A stretch of DNA of 64,000 nucleotides from Monosiga brevicollis MX1. Lineage: Eukaryota > Opisthokonta > Choanoflagellata > Craspedida > Salpingoecidae. Within the stretch, counting starts at the first letter, position 1. Each line of letters begins with the position of its first letter. Where the stretch lies: contig NW_001865073.1 in assembly GCF_000002865.3 (NCBI RefSeq), positions 206,780-270,779 of the forward strand, written 5' to 3'. Shown here piece by piece: positions 37,942-48,166 of the stretch. Below the pieces are notes generated by a model. It was not told the DNA's origin. It saw nothing but the letters and a program-made list of their open reading frames with translations, and did no database searches. Made by a program: the position numbers and the translations under genes.

Positions 37942-40050
37942 ATGGCGAGCTTCAATCCCTTTGCCGAGGTTTGTGTCCAAAGTCGCTCTGCCCTCTATCT
38001 CTGCCCACGTCCCGGCACAAATGTGATGCTCTGTTTGTGTCCTCACCCGTCACGAAATCCCACAGCATGTGCCAACGTTTTCTCAGGCCTTGGACGGTGA
38101 AGCTGGTGCGACCAAACACAGTGGATGCAGCCCCGCTGTCCCCGCGCCTTGCGTCTCTGCTTCAGGCTTACTCACCCGCTCTTCCGAACGGTCATCGTTC
38201 TTCATTGCTACAGGACGAGAGAGCCCCGACCTGACCACAGACGCGGATGACTTGGATCCCTTTGCCGCCTATGCCCTGGATGCCTCCGACGATGAATCCG
38301 ACTCGGAAGCATGGGGCTTGCGCACCTCCACCGACGCCAACGATGACTTTGCTGCTCTTGCCCACCGCCAGCCCTCTCGCTCTGCGGTGCCCTCTGGTCG
38401 CAGCGATCCCCCACTCCTCGCCTCTACGCGTGCCAACCCCTTTGCCATTCCCGACGTGCGTCTCCTCTCTGCCCGCCCATGCCTGCACAAACGCGCCGGC
38501 GATGGCCCCTAGCCTATCTCACAGTTGTGCCCCTGCTACCTCTCCATCCTTTCTGCTCTTCCTCCACGCGTCCCCCTTGGTGTATAGCAATCACAACCAC
38601 GCCCACTCTCACGCGCCAACACCACGGGATCAGCTGCTCGCCGAGTCGGCTCTGGTCGCAACAAGGCCGCCTCAACGCCCATTGCCCGCTCCGGTCAGGT
38701 GCCAAGTCCACCCAACCTGTCCAGGACCCGGGCGCTCGCTGGGGCTGCGTCTTGCCGTGCAAAACACACTGCTTCTTCCCCTTTGTCTCATTGCCATTTT
38801 CGCCTCGTGTCCATCATTTTGTCTCGTCAGGTACCATGACTGGACTGCTTCGACGTGGTGATCGTCTTGTTCCTGCCCGCGTGTACAATCCACACCAACA
38901 CGAAGTTTTGCTTTGCGAAGGTACCCCACCTTCCCGTCCAACTGGCGCTTCCCTGTTCAAAACACCAGGGGGCAGACCTAGACACAACGCACCTTTCGTC
39001 TTTTTTTTTTTTTTTAAAAAAAAAAAAACTTGTCAAAGTTTCACCTCAGCATTATGCCTAGGCTATCTGCTCAAGATCCGAGGCATGAGTCGCAAGAAGC
39101 GCTGGTTTACGCTCACCTCCACGCGCATCGCCTACTACTCTTGCAACGCCGGCAAGCCGCTGGCCCAGTGCCGGATGGACAACATTGAAGCCATTGAGGA
39201 CATTCCCGACTCGAAGCGTTTCCGCATTCTCACCAAGAGTCCTTTTGGCACAACCGTTGCTTTTGACATGCTAATCGAAGCCGTATCAGAACAGGCCAAA
39301 GCCAAGGTCAGGTTTCAGGCCCTGATGGACAAATGTGGTTGCCTGTTTTCTCGAATGCCATTTCTCGTAGCTCTCACCCAGCGCTTCCTCTGCCTCGTGT
39401 TTGTCGGCTCTTTCTTTCCTCTTTCCTTCTTTTCTTCCTTTCTTCTTCTCCTTTCTTCTTCTTCTTCTTCTTTTTCTTCTTCTTCAAAACGCTTCAGTGG
39501 TTGCGAGCGTTTACACTAAAGGTAGATGACATGTCGGGCTTCAACACCGAGTTTGCCGAGCTCGTGGTCGAGGGCCCGTTGCAAAAGCTCAAGCCTTTGG
39601 GACAAAGCAGCAAAACTCGCTGGTATGATGGCACAACTACGCCAGGTGCACTTGTCGTGCATGCAGTCCCTCACGACGCCGACTGCAATCTGCTCCACAT
39701 CAGGTTTCGTTTGACCAAGAAAAAGTTTGGATACTACTCACGTGAGGGTGGCCACCACATGGGGTCAGTGCCCCTCGAGCTGATTGAACAGGTTGTGGTG
39801 GCCAGCAACTACAAAAAAGACTTTGTGGTTCGCACACCCCAACAGTTTACCAAAACCGGCGCCGCAGAGGTGCGTGTCAAGTCCAAGAGTCGATGGCTCG
39901 GCGCCAGCCTTTGGTCATGTCTCACTTTATCCCTCGCCTGCCTTTCGCTAGGTTCGATGCCGCTGCTCATCCGAAGATGTGCGGCGCAAATGGATCACTG
40001 CATTGCGTCGTTTAGTCCCGACCGCGCGCTTTCTTGAATTTCCGCTCTAA
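37942..40050 (+). CDS. NPF/DPF-motif protein with two PH domains
   Basis: Eight exons: 37942-37968, 38087-38455, 38588-38693, 38831-38920, 39062-39306, 39498-39622, 39704-39869 and 39952-40050, all GT-AG and phase-matched; about 408 residues. Exon 2 could instead start at 38066, adding seven residues. The disordered N-terminal half carries NPF at residues 5-7 and 126-128 and DPF at 66-68, short motifs that bind EH domains and the AP-2 ear in endocytic proteins. PH1 is about 197-284 (EGYLLKIRG...KKRWFTL, closing Trp280). PH2 is about 303-400 (EGPLQKL...KTRWFRLT, closing Trp390 in RRKWITAL). PH domains often bind phosphoinositides; the basic KIRGMSRKKRW strand of PH1 fits that. A role as an endocytic adaptor at membranes is inferred. 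I do not recognise a named orthologue. Confidence 0.75.
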
Positions 40051-40979
40051 AGCCCTGCTAATCAAAGGCTCCCGTGTTAATGCGCGGCGATGAGCAGGCG
40101 CAAGCGAATAAGGCTCGCGCACTGTTTGGCAAAGCAGTGTAACCGGGGGCAGAAGGACAGCGAGAGAGGAAGGGACAGAGACAGAGAAACATATTGCAAC
40201 CGACCACATTGTGTGATAGTGTCTATTATTCCATGTTAATTGAGGCTCAGCATGTACACCCGTCGGAATTGGATTTATCGGGCGTGGGTTGCAGTTGGAA
40301 AGTGAAAGTCTCGATAGCGAAGAAGAGCCACCATCTCAGCGGCATCTGCCGGGCTCAGGAGCTGATTCAGTGTTGGAGTTGTTGCATTACAAATGACCAG
40401 ATGTGAGTTTGCCGACGTGTGTGCACCTGGAACTTGTCGCCAGGCCTTGATGCGGGCATGTGACACCAGAATCTAGTGTGAATCCAGGCAAGTATGATCA
40501 GGCGTGGGGCGCCGGTGAGTCAAACCTAGCAAGAGCGTACGGATACACCTTGACGGGTTGGCAGTGCAACGACACTCACCACGTCGCGAACACGAAGGTG
40601 ATGCACCCATGCCGTCTTCTGGCCCCAAAGGGTCGCTTGGCGACACAACCCATGCTGATCAATGAGGAGAACGGATGCGACGGGCACCGTTCGTCCAGTT
40701 GCGCGGACCGTGACTTCTCGACTTGGTTCAATCTACGTCGACAAGCGGACACGTGCATTAATTTTTAAACACTGGTGCTGGTGGGACCGCACTTTGACGA
40801 CCAGGCTTGCCTCAGCTAGGGCGAGCTGGGTCGTTGGGTCGCTGGGTCGCTGGCACTCACCTCCACCACCAGCCCGGCAACTGCATGAGTGCGCCCTGAT
40901 CTGTGTGGTGGGGGAGAAGGCGAATGAGTTTTTGAACATTATGGCGGGGTCGGCCGAGCCAAAGTACTTGTGCCAAAAC
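40051..40979. other. Intergenic after the double-PH gene
   Basis: No supported gene and no notable repeat; several sub-120-codon frames only. Confidence 0.45.
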
Positions 40980-41843
40980 CTACTGCCATTGGGAAAAAGG
41001 TAGCAGCTCGGGGCCAAGTGTAGCCGCACGCAGGGAACGGGGGTCGCACTGGCGATTGTGACGCCAAACGCGCAAGTCGGGAATATTTGTGCGATGCGGG
41101 TGCTTGGCTGGCGGGCCAGGTGCTCTCTCCGGATCATGGGTCAAGGCAGGTGGCAGGGAAGCTGGCCAGGTCGGGAGACTTGGCAACGATCCGTGGGATG
41201 ACTCGATGGGATCTTGATCAGCTCTGTCCGCGTGTGATGAGGACGTGGGGCGGGTGCAGGCTTCATCCACGAGGGTCGGCGTGTCACGCACGAGCTCGCT
41301 GCTGGCCTCAGAGGGGAGCGTGGACCAGGAGCGGGCGGCTCGCAGGGATTCAGCTGCCTCTTGCGAAAGCGAATGATCCTGTGCGAGGCGGGCGACTCGC
41401 GAGACGCCGAGGTAGGTCGTGCAGGTTGCATCATCTGCCATCTCGCCATCAGCGTCATCGTCGACCGTCTCATCTGCACCAAGTTGGCGCTGGCCAGGGG
41501 GCCTTGCCAGTTGGGCCACGTGGGCGGCAGCAACATGGTCGGTTGCTCGGGGCAAGTTGGGCACTGACGCGGGCCATTCGCTTGCGGTGTCCAGGTTGGC
41601 CGGACCGGGAGAGAGGTCTTGCAGCTGGCCCGAGGCATCAAAACGTCCCGTATAGCTGTACCAATCGAAGGGTGCTTGGGCCAGTTGCGGCAGCGTTGTC
41701 AAAATTTGCGGGGCTCCCACGAACACGTGGCAGTCTTGCCCCGTGGCACACTCCTGCCGCGCTGCACCTACCCCCAGCATGATGCACGCATGCCCCGAGC
41801 GCCTCACCGATACCAACACCTTACTCCGACAAGCCGAGACCAT
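40980..41843 (-). CDS. Hypothetical protein (uncertain ORF)
   Basis: A 287-codon frame starting at an ATG and not interrupted by an obvious intron. The predicted protein is rich in Pro, Ala, Ser and Asp, has no hydrophobic segment, no known motif and no repeat, and is probably disordered if made. An acidic patch (DETVDDDADGEMADD) lies in the middle. The opposite strand is also open for 231 codons, which weakens the case. It may be a single-exon gene, one exon of a larger gene, or chance in GC-rich DNA. Confidence 0.3.
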   Translation of the reverse strand: MVSACRSKVLVSVRRSGHACIMLGVGAARQECATGQDCHVFVGAPQILTTLPQLAQAPFDWYSYTGRFDASGQLQDLSPGPANLDTASEWPASVPNLPRATDHVAAAHVAQLARPPGQRQLGADETVDDDADGEMADDATCTTYLGVSRVARLAQDHSLSQEAAESLRAARSWSTLPSEASSELVRDTPTLVDEACTRPTSSSHADRADQDPIESSHGSLPSLPTWPASLPPALTHDPERAPGPPAKHPHRTNIPDLRVWRHNRQCDPRSLRAATLGPELLPFSQWQ

Positions 41844-42406
41844 CCAGCGCCATCATCCCAGGTCGCATTGTACAGCAACAGCCAGCAACCAGGTAGCAGC
41901 AGATACCGAGCGGATAGCAGCAGGTAGCGAGCAGATAGGGAGCGGATAGCGAGCGGATCGGAGCAGATAGCGAGCGGACAGCGAGCGGATCGGAGCAGAC
42001 AGGAGCAGATAGCGAGTAGCAGCAGATAGCAAGACAGCAACAGACAGCAACGGATAGCGTAGCAGTCGATAGCAGTTAGAAGCAGTGAACCTTTAGAGCC
42101 GTAGAGCCTTTTTTCTGACAATCGCTGTGAAACAGCAGAAAATTCTGACATTCTGGCTCGCCTCTCACGTTGCCTTTGAGTTTTTCATTTTTTTTTTGGC
42201 AAAAGATTGAGGTGAAGCGACGGCGGCACAGCCTGAGGGAGCTGGATCAGGGAGCAAGGAGGGGCGGTGAACCATCGCCTAGCTCAGTGTTGTTTGCCGT
42301 GGTAGATGGCGTTGTTGCATGTTTTTTTTTTTTGGCTTTTTGGGGAAAAATTGGAGTCTCATTGAACCTTTTTCTTGACGGCTGCGCAGCTGAGCCACCC
42401 TTGATC
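41844..42406. other. Intergenic with minisatellite, upstream of the PIGBOS1-like gene
   Basis: Dominated by the AGCGGATAGCG-like minisatellite at 41890-42085; the rest is T-rich and holds no gene. Confidence 0.5.
41890..42085. repeat. Imperfect minisatellite, unit about 10-12 bases (gcagatagcgag type)
   Basis: About fifteen degenerate copies of a GAGCRGATAGC-like unit in direct order, decaying towards the right end. It has no coding frame of its own. Confidence 0.8.
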
Positions 42407-42773
42407 ATGCCGCCGCCACCGCTCCACCAGCTCATTGTGGCTTCTGTCGTGGGCGTGGCCACGGGATACTATATCTTTAATGAGCCCATGCAGGTGTGAA
42501 TGTGTAGTGGTGTGGGACGTGTCTATCCTCGTTGCCGAAATACTCGTGGCGTCAGGATGAATGCTACACTCGTCAACCCCGCCCTTCTTGACCCTGCCAT
42601 CGGAATTGACGGCTTGTTTGGTGTATTGGTGGGCTTTGTAGAAATGGCGTCGTGCACAGGACGAGCTTGCTGAACAAAGGGATGCCGAGCGCTATCGACA
42701 GCTCCAGCAGGCGGAGGAAAACAATGAGCTTACCGCGGACTCTGCTCAGTTCGGAGCGAGCAAGCCGCAATGA
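42407..42773 (+). CDS. Small single-pass membrane protein, PIGBOS1-like (two exons)
   Basis: Exons 42407-42493 and 42642-42773, GT-AG, phase 0; 72 residues. The N-terminal half is one membrane span, LHQLIVASVVGVATGYYIF, followed by a Lys/Arg/Gln-rich helix (KWRRAQDELAEQRDAERY) and an acidic-polar tail. Human PIGBOS1 (54 residues) has the same layout: LTFAQLLFATVLGIAGGVYIF then a charged helix starting QYAKDQKEL. PIGBOS1 sits in the mitochondrial outer membrane at contacts with the ER. The resemblance spans nearly the whole protein, but the protein is short and hydrophobic, so convergence cannot be ruled out by eye. The upstream frame is open, but the ATG at 42407 gives the natural start. Confidence 0.5.
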
Positions 42774-43300
42774 GAGCCTCACTTCCTTACGTGGTGTGGA
42801 CATGGGCACAGAGCAGCAAGACCTATTTGTTGTTTGCACAATTTCCTTTGCCCGAGTATCCTTTTTTTTTCAGCGCACCATGTGCATGTTGATGTGTGTA
42901 TGAACTTTGAGGTGCCCCTTTCTGCCGAGTTTTTTTTTTCATCGCACGTGACTCAGTGGGAGAGCGGTTTGACACACGCAGTCGGAAGAGTGTGATTCCT
43001 TTTTTTCCAAGTTTGAGAGGCCCTCAATTAGCAGGCAGATGGCTTGATGCTCCTGAAAGCTGAGATGAAGCAAGTGTTTCCGGTGCTTACTCAGGCTCGC
43101 AGCCAGGGTACACCATGGCCAGGTCACGCGATTGAGTGGCGATTTCTACTTGCGGCGCAAGAGAGCTTGCTTGTCCATTTCGGGGCCATTGTAGCTGTGG
43201 TGTGCAATATTGGCAAGTACCATGCGACGCGGGCGAATGTGAGCAGGCCGAAATTGAAAAAAAAAAAAAAAAAAGTGAAAAAGAAAAAAAGTGAAAAAGC
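42774..43300. other. Intergenic between convergent genes
   Basis: Poly-A/T runs, including about 17 A at 43257-43274, and no supported gene. Confidence 0.5.
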
Positions 43301-44517
43301 TTAAACTTGACGCTGAGCCGTTTCAGCCTTTCTGCGCCACAAAGTGTTTGTCACATCACATGATGGCGAGAAGACCAACCGAGTGTTGAAGACGGCATCC
43401 CACAGCGGCCAGTACAGGCTGTAGTTGAAAGAGTTACGACGGCCTTTGCCTGCGCAGTGGTGGTAATAGTGGTTGTTGAGATCCCAGGTGCGGCCATCAT
43501 GAGCAGCCACGGCAAAGATGGAGCTCAGAAAGCCAAACAGAGCATGGGCCAGGGGATGGATCGGGAAGAAGAGTGTGGGCAGGTAATGGCCGAAAGGACC
43601 CTATGTAAGAGCCGCCGCGTTGCATCAGGGTTACAACAAGGTCTCAAAATTTTGTTTGACCGAACACACGAGCAAGCGGGGGCAGGCAGGGAAGGCTGGT
43701 GACATTGGTAGGCGATACCTGGACAATCGCTTCGACCGGGTGAACGGCGTCTTGGCAAAAGGCAGTGGGCTCCTTGAAGGCATGATGATGGATGTGGATG
43801 GTGTCCCACATAAACTTGGACTCGTGCAACCAGCGATGCGTCACGTAGAACCTACGGGGTTGGGCGAGCGCGGTCAGTCGAGCGTACTACCAGCGTTGAG
43901 GACAGGATGCGCTGTTATGGCTGAAAAGAGGTGACGGGACCTACCAGGCATCAAAGAAGAACATGTAGACAAAGATGGAGCTGATGAACCACCAAACATT
44001 GTACTCGTGGCGCCCAAAGAAGTTGTAAGTCCAGACCAGTTTCTCGACATAGGCCATCCAGAAAACGGTGACGGCCACGACGGAGATGAGGGCGCCCACA
44101 CCCAGCTTGACTTCGCGCCAAACCTGCGAAAGACCAACATGCACCACGATCTCGATGAGAAATTTCTTCAAGTCATGCAACAACCCCCCTCGCCTCTGAA
44201 GTGCTCTAGTAGCGATTCGATCGTGCCTGGGCGCGGCGAATCTGGAGTTGCTTGGGAGTGAGCTTGGTGCTCAGGATGCCATAGGGATGGGTCAGCTCGA
44301 AGAGGCCGGCGGAGCCAATGTAGAGGAACGTGTAGCCGAAGAACACGAGCACGGTGGCCATGGCCGTGTCGGAAAGATCCTCAAACTCCAGGAGGGAGCG
44401 AGTGATTTCCTTGCTCTGGGCCAAGGCGGCCTCAGAGCGCGAGGCAGAGAGGCAGAGCAGGGCCAGCAAGTTACAGCCGCGCTGAAGCCAGACGATTGCG
44501 CTCTCGGTTGCGGTCAT
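43301..44517 (-). CDS. Sterol desaturase / fatty-acid hydroxylase family enzyme
   Basis: Four exons on the minus strand: 44227-44517, 43945-44123, 43719-43851 and 43301-43600; about 300 residues. Three His clusters of the di-iron active site are present: H162-R-W-L-H166, H176-I-H-H-H180 and H245-Y-Y-H-H249, plus AVHPVE, which is typical of the superfamily (ERG25/MSMO1, ERG3, FAXDC2). Hydrophobic spans lie at about 8-25, 50-70, 105-125, 140-157 and 205-235, so it is an integral membrane enzyme, probably of the ER. It would use O2 and an electron carrier to oxidise a lipid; the substrate cannot be told. The first intron has no GT available before the in-frame stop; the join works with a GC donor (CAG|GCACGA), phase 0. 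The gene diverges from the EF-hand gene. Confidence 0.82.
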
Positions 44518-45316
44518 GGTGCTGGTCTGGGTCGCCGATCTACACGTTCCGAGGGTTTGTGAGTGGCGGCACACGGGCATGAGGCCGTGAGCAAATCGAA
44601 CCGACAACATCAGCACCCGCAGCCGCTGATGCCAAACTGCAAAGCACGTACCAGCCTCAAGAAGAAGAACGAATCGCAAAGCCGGGCGTTGTTGCTCTTG
44701 GACGACACACACACCGATACAGCCAAACGGACAGGAAAGGAAAATTCAAAAAAAAAAAAAAAAAATACCAAGCGAAGAGTGTGGAGGGAAAACCTTTTCA
44801 AAAGGGGCGTGTGGACGTGGAGCGCGCGTGTGTGTATGTGTGTGTGTGGGGCAGTGGCACGGGCCACAGTACCCACTTTCTTGTTATGCCTACATTGCTT
44901 GAAAGCAAAAGCCATTCGGTGAATTGTAAAAAGAGTATGACATTACATTTGGTAACAAGATGGGAGAAAGCGAAAAAAACGAGAGAGAAGAGATTTTCAA
45001 GTTTACATGTTAGAGAGGAGATTCAAGAATGTGCTGACGTTTTTTGAGCACAAGTCTCTCTTTTTTGTTTTTGTTGTCCGCCCCCTCCTTGTCGTGGTGC
45101 GCAAAGAGTTTGGGCGGGCGGCGGAGGATCGGGATCAAGAGGGGGCAGGGTGGCGGCGGGGGATAGATGGGGTGAGGCGTGTGATTTTAGGTGTGTTTGG
45201 AGCTTTGATGCACGAGTGACCTCTAAGACGTGTGGTGGTACCTTGGCGGTGCTGATTACTTGCCGGTCCGCGGTCGGCAAGGGCAGCCCAGCCAAGCCCC
45301 TGTCATTACCGCTGGC
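44518..45316. other. Intergenic between divergent hydroxylase and EF-hand genes
   Basis: Holds a poly-A run at 44748-44765 and a short TG run near 44829-44848; no gene. Both promoters must lie here. Confidence 0.5.
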
Positions 45317-47562
45317 ATGGGGTGCTGCTGCTCTCGCGATCAGACTTATGTCGACCCTGAAACAAACGCAACGGTCAAGTCCAAGGCCAAGTCAAACAGC
45401 CGCCGCCCCTCGAAGGTGCGTCGGAGGCGTCCTGCTCTCCCAGCCGCTGCGCAGCGGCCGGGCCGGCTACCGTTTCAATGCGCCCCTCACCTTGACTTGC
45501 CAACTTGCCCCCGCGTACGCAGCGCGAGCAACGACTCTCAGCAAACATTGCAAAGCAAGCCATCGAGTCAGCCGTCGCCGACATCGTGGAGGTACGCGGC
45601 GTTCCTTCACCGTTCCCAAACCAATCTTGAGGCCCTCCTCAATCAGTTTGCTTGTCCAACAGACACAGTTTATCGTAGATCCCAGCCCCGTTACCACCAA
45701 ACCGCCCCTTGGTACGAGGCCTACCTTGGCATGGACCTTGTTTTGACATTACAATGTGATTATGACTTTGAAATGGGTGCCAGTTTCCTTTGCATCCTAT
45801 CGCTTCTCGTCACGGTACATATTATTTTTGCTGTGTTGGCTCCGACCGTGCAGAGCGAAGCGGGTCCCGGCACCGACGGTTGAGCACTCGCCTTGATAAG
45901 AAGAAAAAATCGGGAACCAATCTCACTGGTGCATCAACAACTCCCGCCGATGACCAGCGCAACGGGGCAAACGATGGTGACGATGATGACGATGAAGGTT
46001 GGTCCAATGCTGTCTGTCAGGGCCTGTTGACATCTGGCTTGCTTCAACGGGATGGGTTCCTTTCATGCCTCCTCGTTCCCCCTTAGATTGGGTTTACCTC
46101 GACAAAGAGGACGAGGCCCGCGTTGACCGCCTGCTAGAGGTTTGAAGAGTTGCGCACACTCTCCTCGCACCTCTGCTCGATGGCTTTGCACCTTTGCGCC
46201 GCTTTCTCAGCCGTCGCTGGCTACCTCTGGGGCTTTTTTTTTTTTTTTTTTTTTGTGGGCAGACGGAGACGGGTCAGCGGTTCACCCGGACTGAGCTTCA
46301 GCAAATGCTAGCCGCTTTTAAAGAGAACGTACGGCCAACTTCCTCCAATTGTGATCCCGGCTGCAGACGTGTACAGCTCATGGGATTTTGCGTCATGCAT
46401 CAGGACATGGTGCTGCCGCGCAGCTATTTCCATATTGTCTACTCCACTTATGCTCGCTTGGAGTCTCCGATGCTGGTGGATTGTATTTTCGAGCTCTTCG
46501 ACCAGGATCGCAGCGGCAAATTTGAGTATGAAGGTAGGCTAGACTCTCGGGCAAGAAGGAAAAGCCTCTTTCCCTCGCAACGCCCTGACCCCGTCGATGC
46601 TGAATTCGCTTTAGAGTTTATCACCTTTCTGGGGGTGATGGTGCGGGGCAGTGCTGAGCAAAAGAGTGAATGGTTCTTTCGGCTTTATGATCGCAATGGG
46701 GATGGCCGGCTCACCAAGCAGGAAATGGTCGAATTTTTGACCAGCATGCCCCATAAAATGGTGAGTGGATCATGGCTTGGAAACACCGGCCCTCTCCACA
46801 CAAAACCCTTGCCGGCTTTTCTGTGTGGCTGGACCACTGGTCCGTTTGCCTGTCATTGAAATCCCGATAATCATGGCGTGCCGTTAGATTGAACAAATTG
46901 TCCAGACGGAGCAGGCGCCCATGCCCAGTTTGGCCGAGGAGGTGCGGCAAACACGCACGCGCGTACTTCAAACCCACTGGCGTCACGCCCCAACCGAGTC
47001 GATGTCGTCATGGTCGTTGACCTTGTTATTATTGTCTGGGTTAGGATGAAGACGAAGCGGCAGAGGTCGCTGCCGAGGAACGCCGCCGTCACAGCGAAGC
47101 GCAGGAGGTATGATGCAACAGTGCTCGGGCGTTTCAACGAGGTACCCGTGTGAACGGATTTGCAAATCATGCAGCTCATGACAAACACGTGCGCTTCCTT
47201 CCCCTTCCTTTAGGATATTCAAGAGCAGATGCTTGGGGAAAGCCGCTCTTCACGGCGCAGCTCAGCAGCTTTGTTGCGCCAGGAAAAAGAAGATCGCCGT
47301 AACATCCAAGACCTGGTCGATGACATGTTTGACCAGATGGATGCCGGGGACAGCCTCACCATCGAGGTATCGACCTGCGCCTGTGTCAAGCCAACCACAC
47401 CCCTTGTTGCTGTTTCGATTTGAAGCCCAAACTTGTTGCTCGTTATCACCCGGCGCGGCGGCATATCTTGCTCACAGTTGCTGTCCTCGTGCTTTCGTGA
47501 TGCAGGACTTCAAAGCCCACGTGGCCACCTCGGATGTCCTTGGAACCTTCTTTCCCTTTTGA
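45317..47562 (+). CDS. EF-hand calcium-binding protein with MGCCC acylation signal
   Basis: About twelve exons: 45317-45415, 45523-45591, 45663-45711, 45854-45997, 46087-46139, 46263-46328, 46377-46533, 46615-46760, 46888-46941, 47045-47107, 47214-47366 and 47506-47562; about 369 residues. The MGCCCSRD start predicts N-myristoylation at Gly2 and palmitoylation at Cys3-5, hence a plasma-membrane anchor. A basic/acidic linker (KKKKS, then GDDDDDEG) precedes the EF-hand part. EF loop 1 is D202-E213 (DQDRSGKFEYEE) and loop 2 is D238-E249 (DRNGDGRLTKQE); both have full Ca2+ ligands. A third loop near 340-352 (DQMDAGDSLTIED) is degenerate. Charged coiled coil separates loops 2 and 3. The recoverin/calcineurin-B-like layout suggests a calcium sensor; the target is unknown. 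The intron 46329-46376 is only 48 bases and may be retained. Confidence 0.75.
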
Positions 47563-48166
47563 GATCCCTTCCCCTTCAAGGCGAAAGCCCGCTTGCGCGG
47601 ACGTTTCTTGATAGTGCTATGTATGCTCACCCGTCGAGGCGAGGAACAGAAGCAGGGACCGGCTGCGCTGTTTCTTTTTTCGAACTTGTTGATAAGGCGC
47701 AAAAGGGGCGGCCCAATTCATGAATGATTTGAAGAAAACACATGGCAGAGCTATGAGCCATGCCCTTCCTTTCTGCTGATTTGGCGAGAGATGGCGAGTG
47801 GTGGGAGATGGGAGGCAGCCCTCGACGGCAAATTCCAGGATAGCAGCTATAGGAGCACTCTGGCAACAAACACCTTGTCTCTCTTGTCGACAAATCTTTC
47901 CCGCCAAAAAGAGATTGTCATCTTCCTCACGTCACAACATGTTTTGATGTGTGTGAATGTGAACGTTACAAAAACACAAGAACTTTGATGTAGACGCGCT
48001 TTTTTTTTCCTTTCTTTTTTTTTTTTTTTCCAAAAGGCTTTGAGGCTGCGTGGGCACATCTGCGCACCCGGCCGTGAAAGCATGGCCGTGCATTTGTGAA
48101 CAGGAACAAGGGGCTCACAAAGCCATTTGATAGTCATCACTGGCTCCCTCTTAGGGCAAGCACGAC
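47563..48166. other. Intergenic before the ATM gene
   Basis: Poly-T runs near 48000-48030, no supported gene. A CTCTTAG acceptor-like site 13 bases before the ATM start codon suggests that a 5' UTR intron may end there. Confidence 0.45.
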
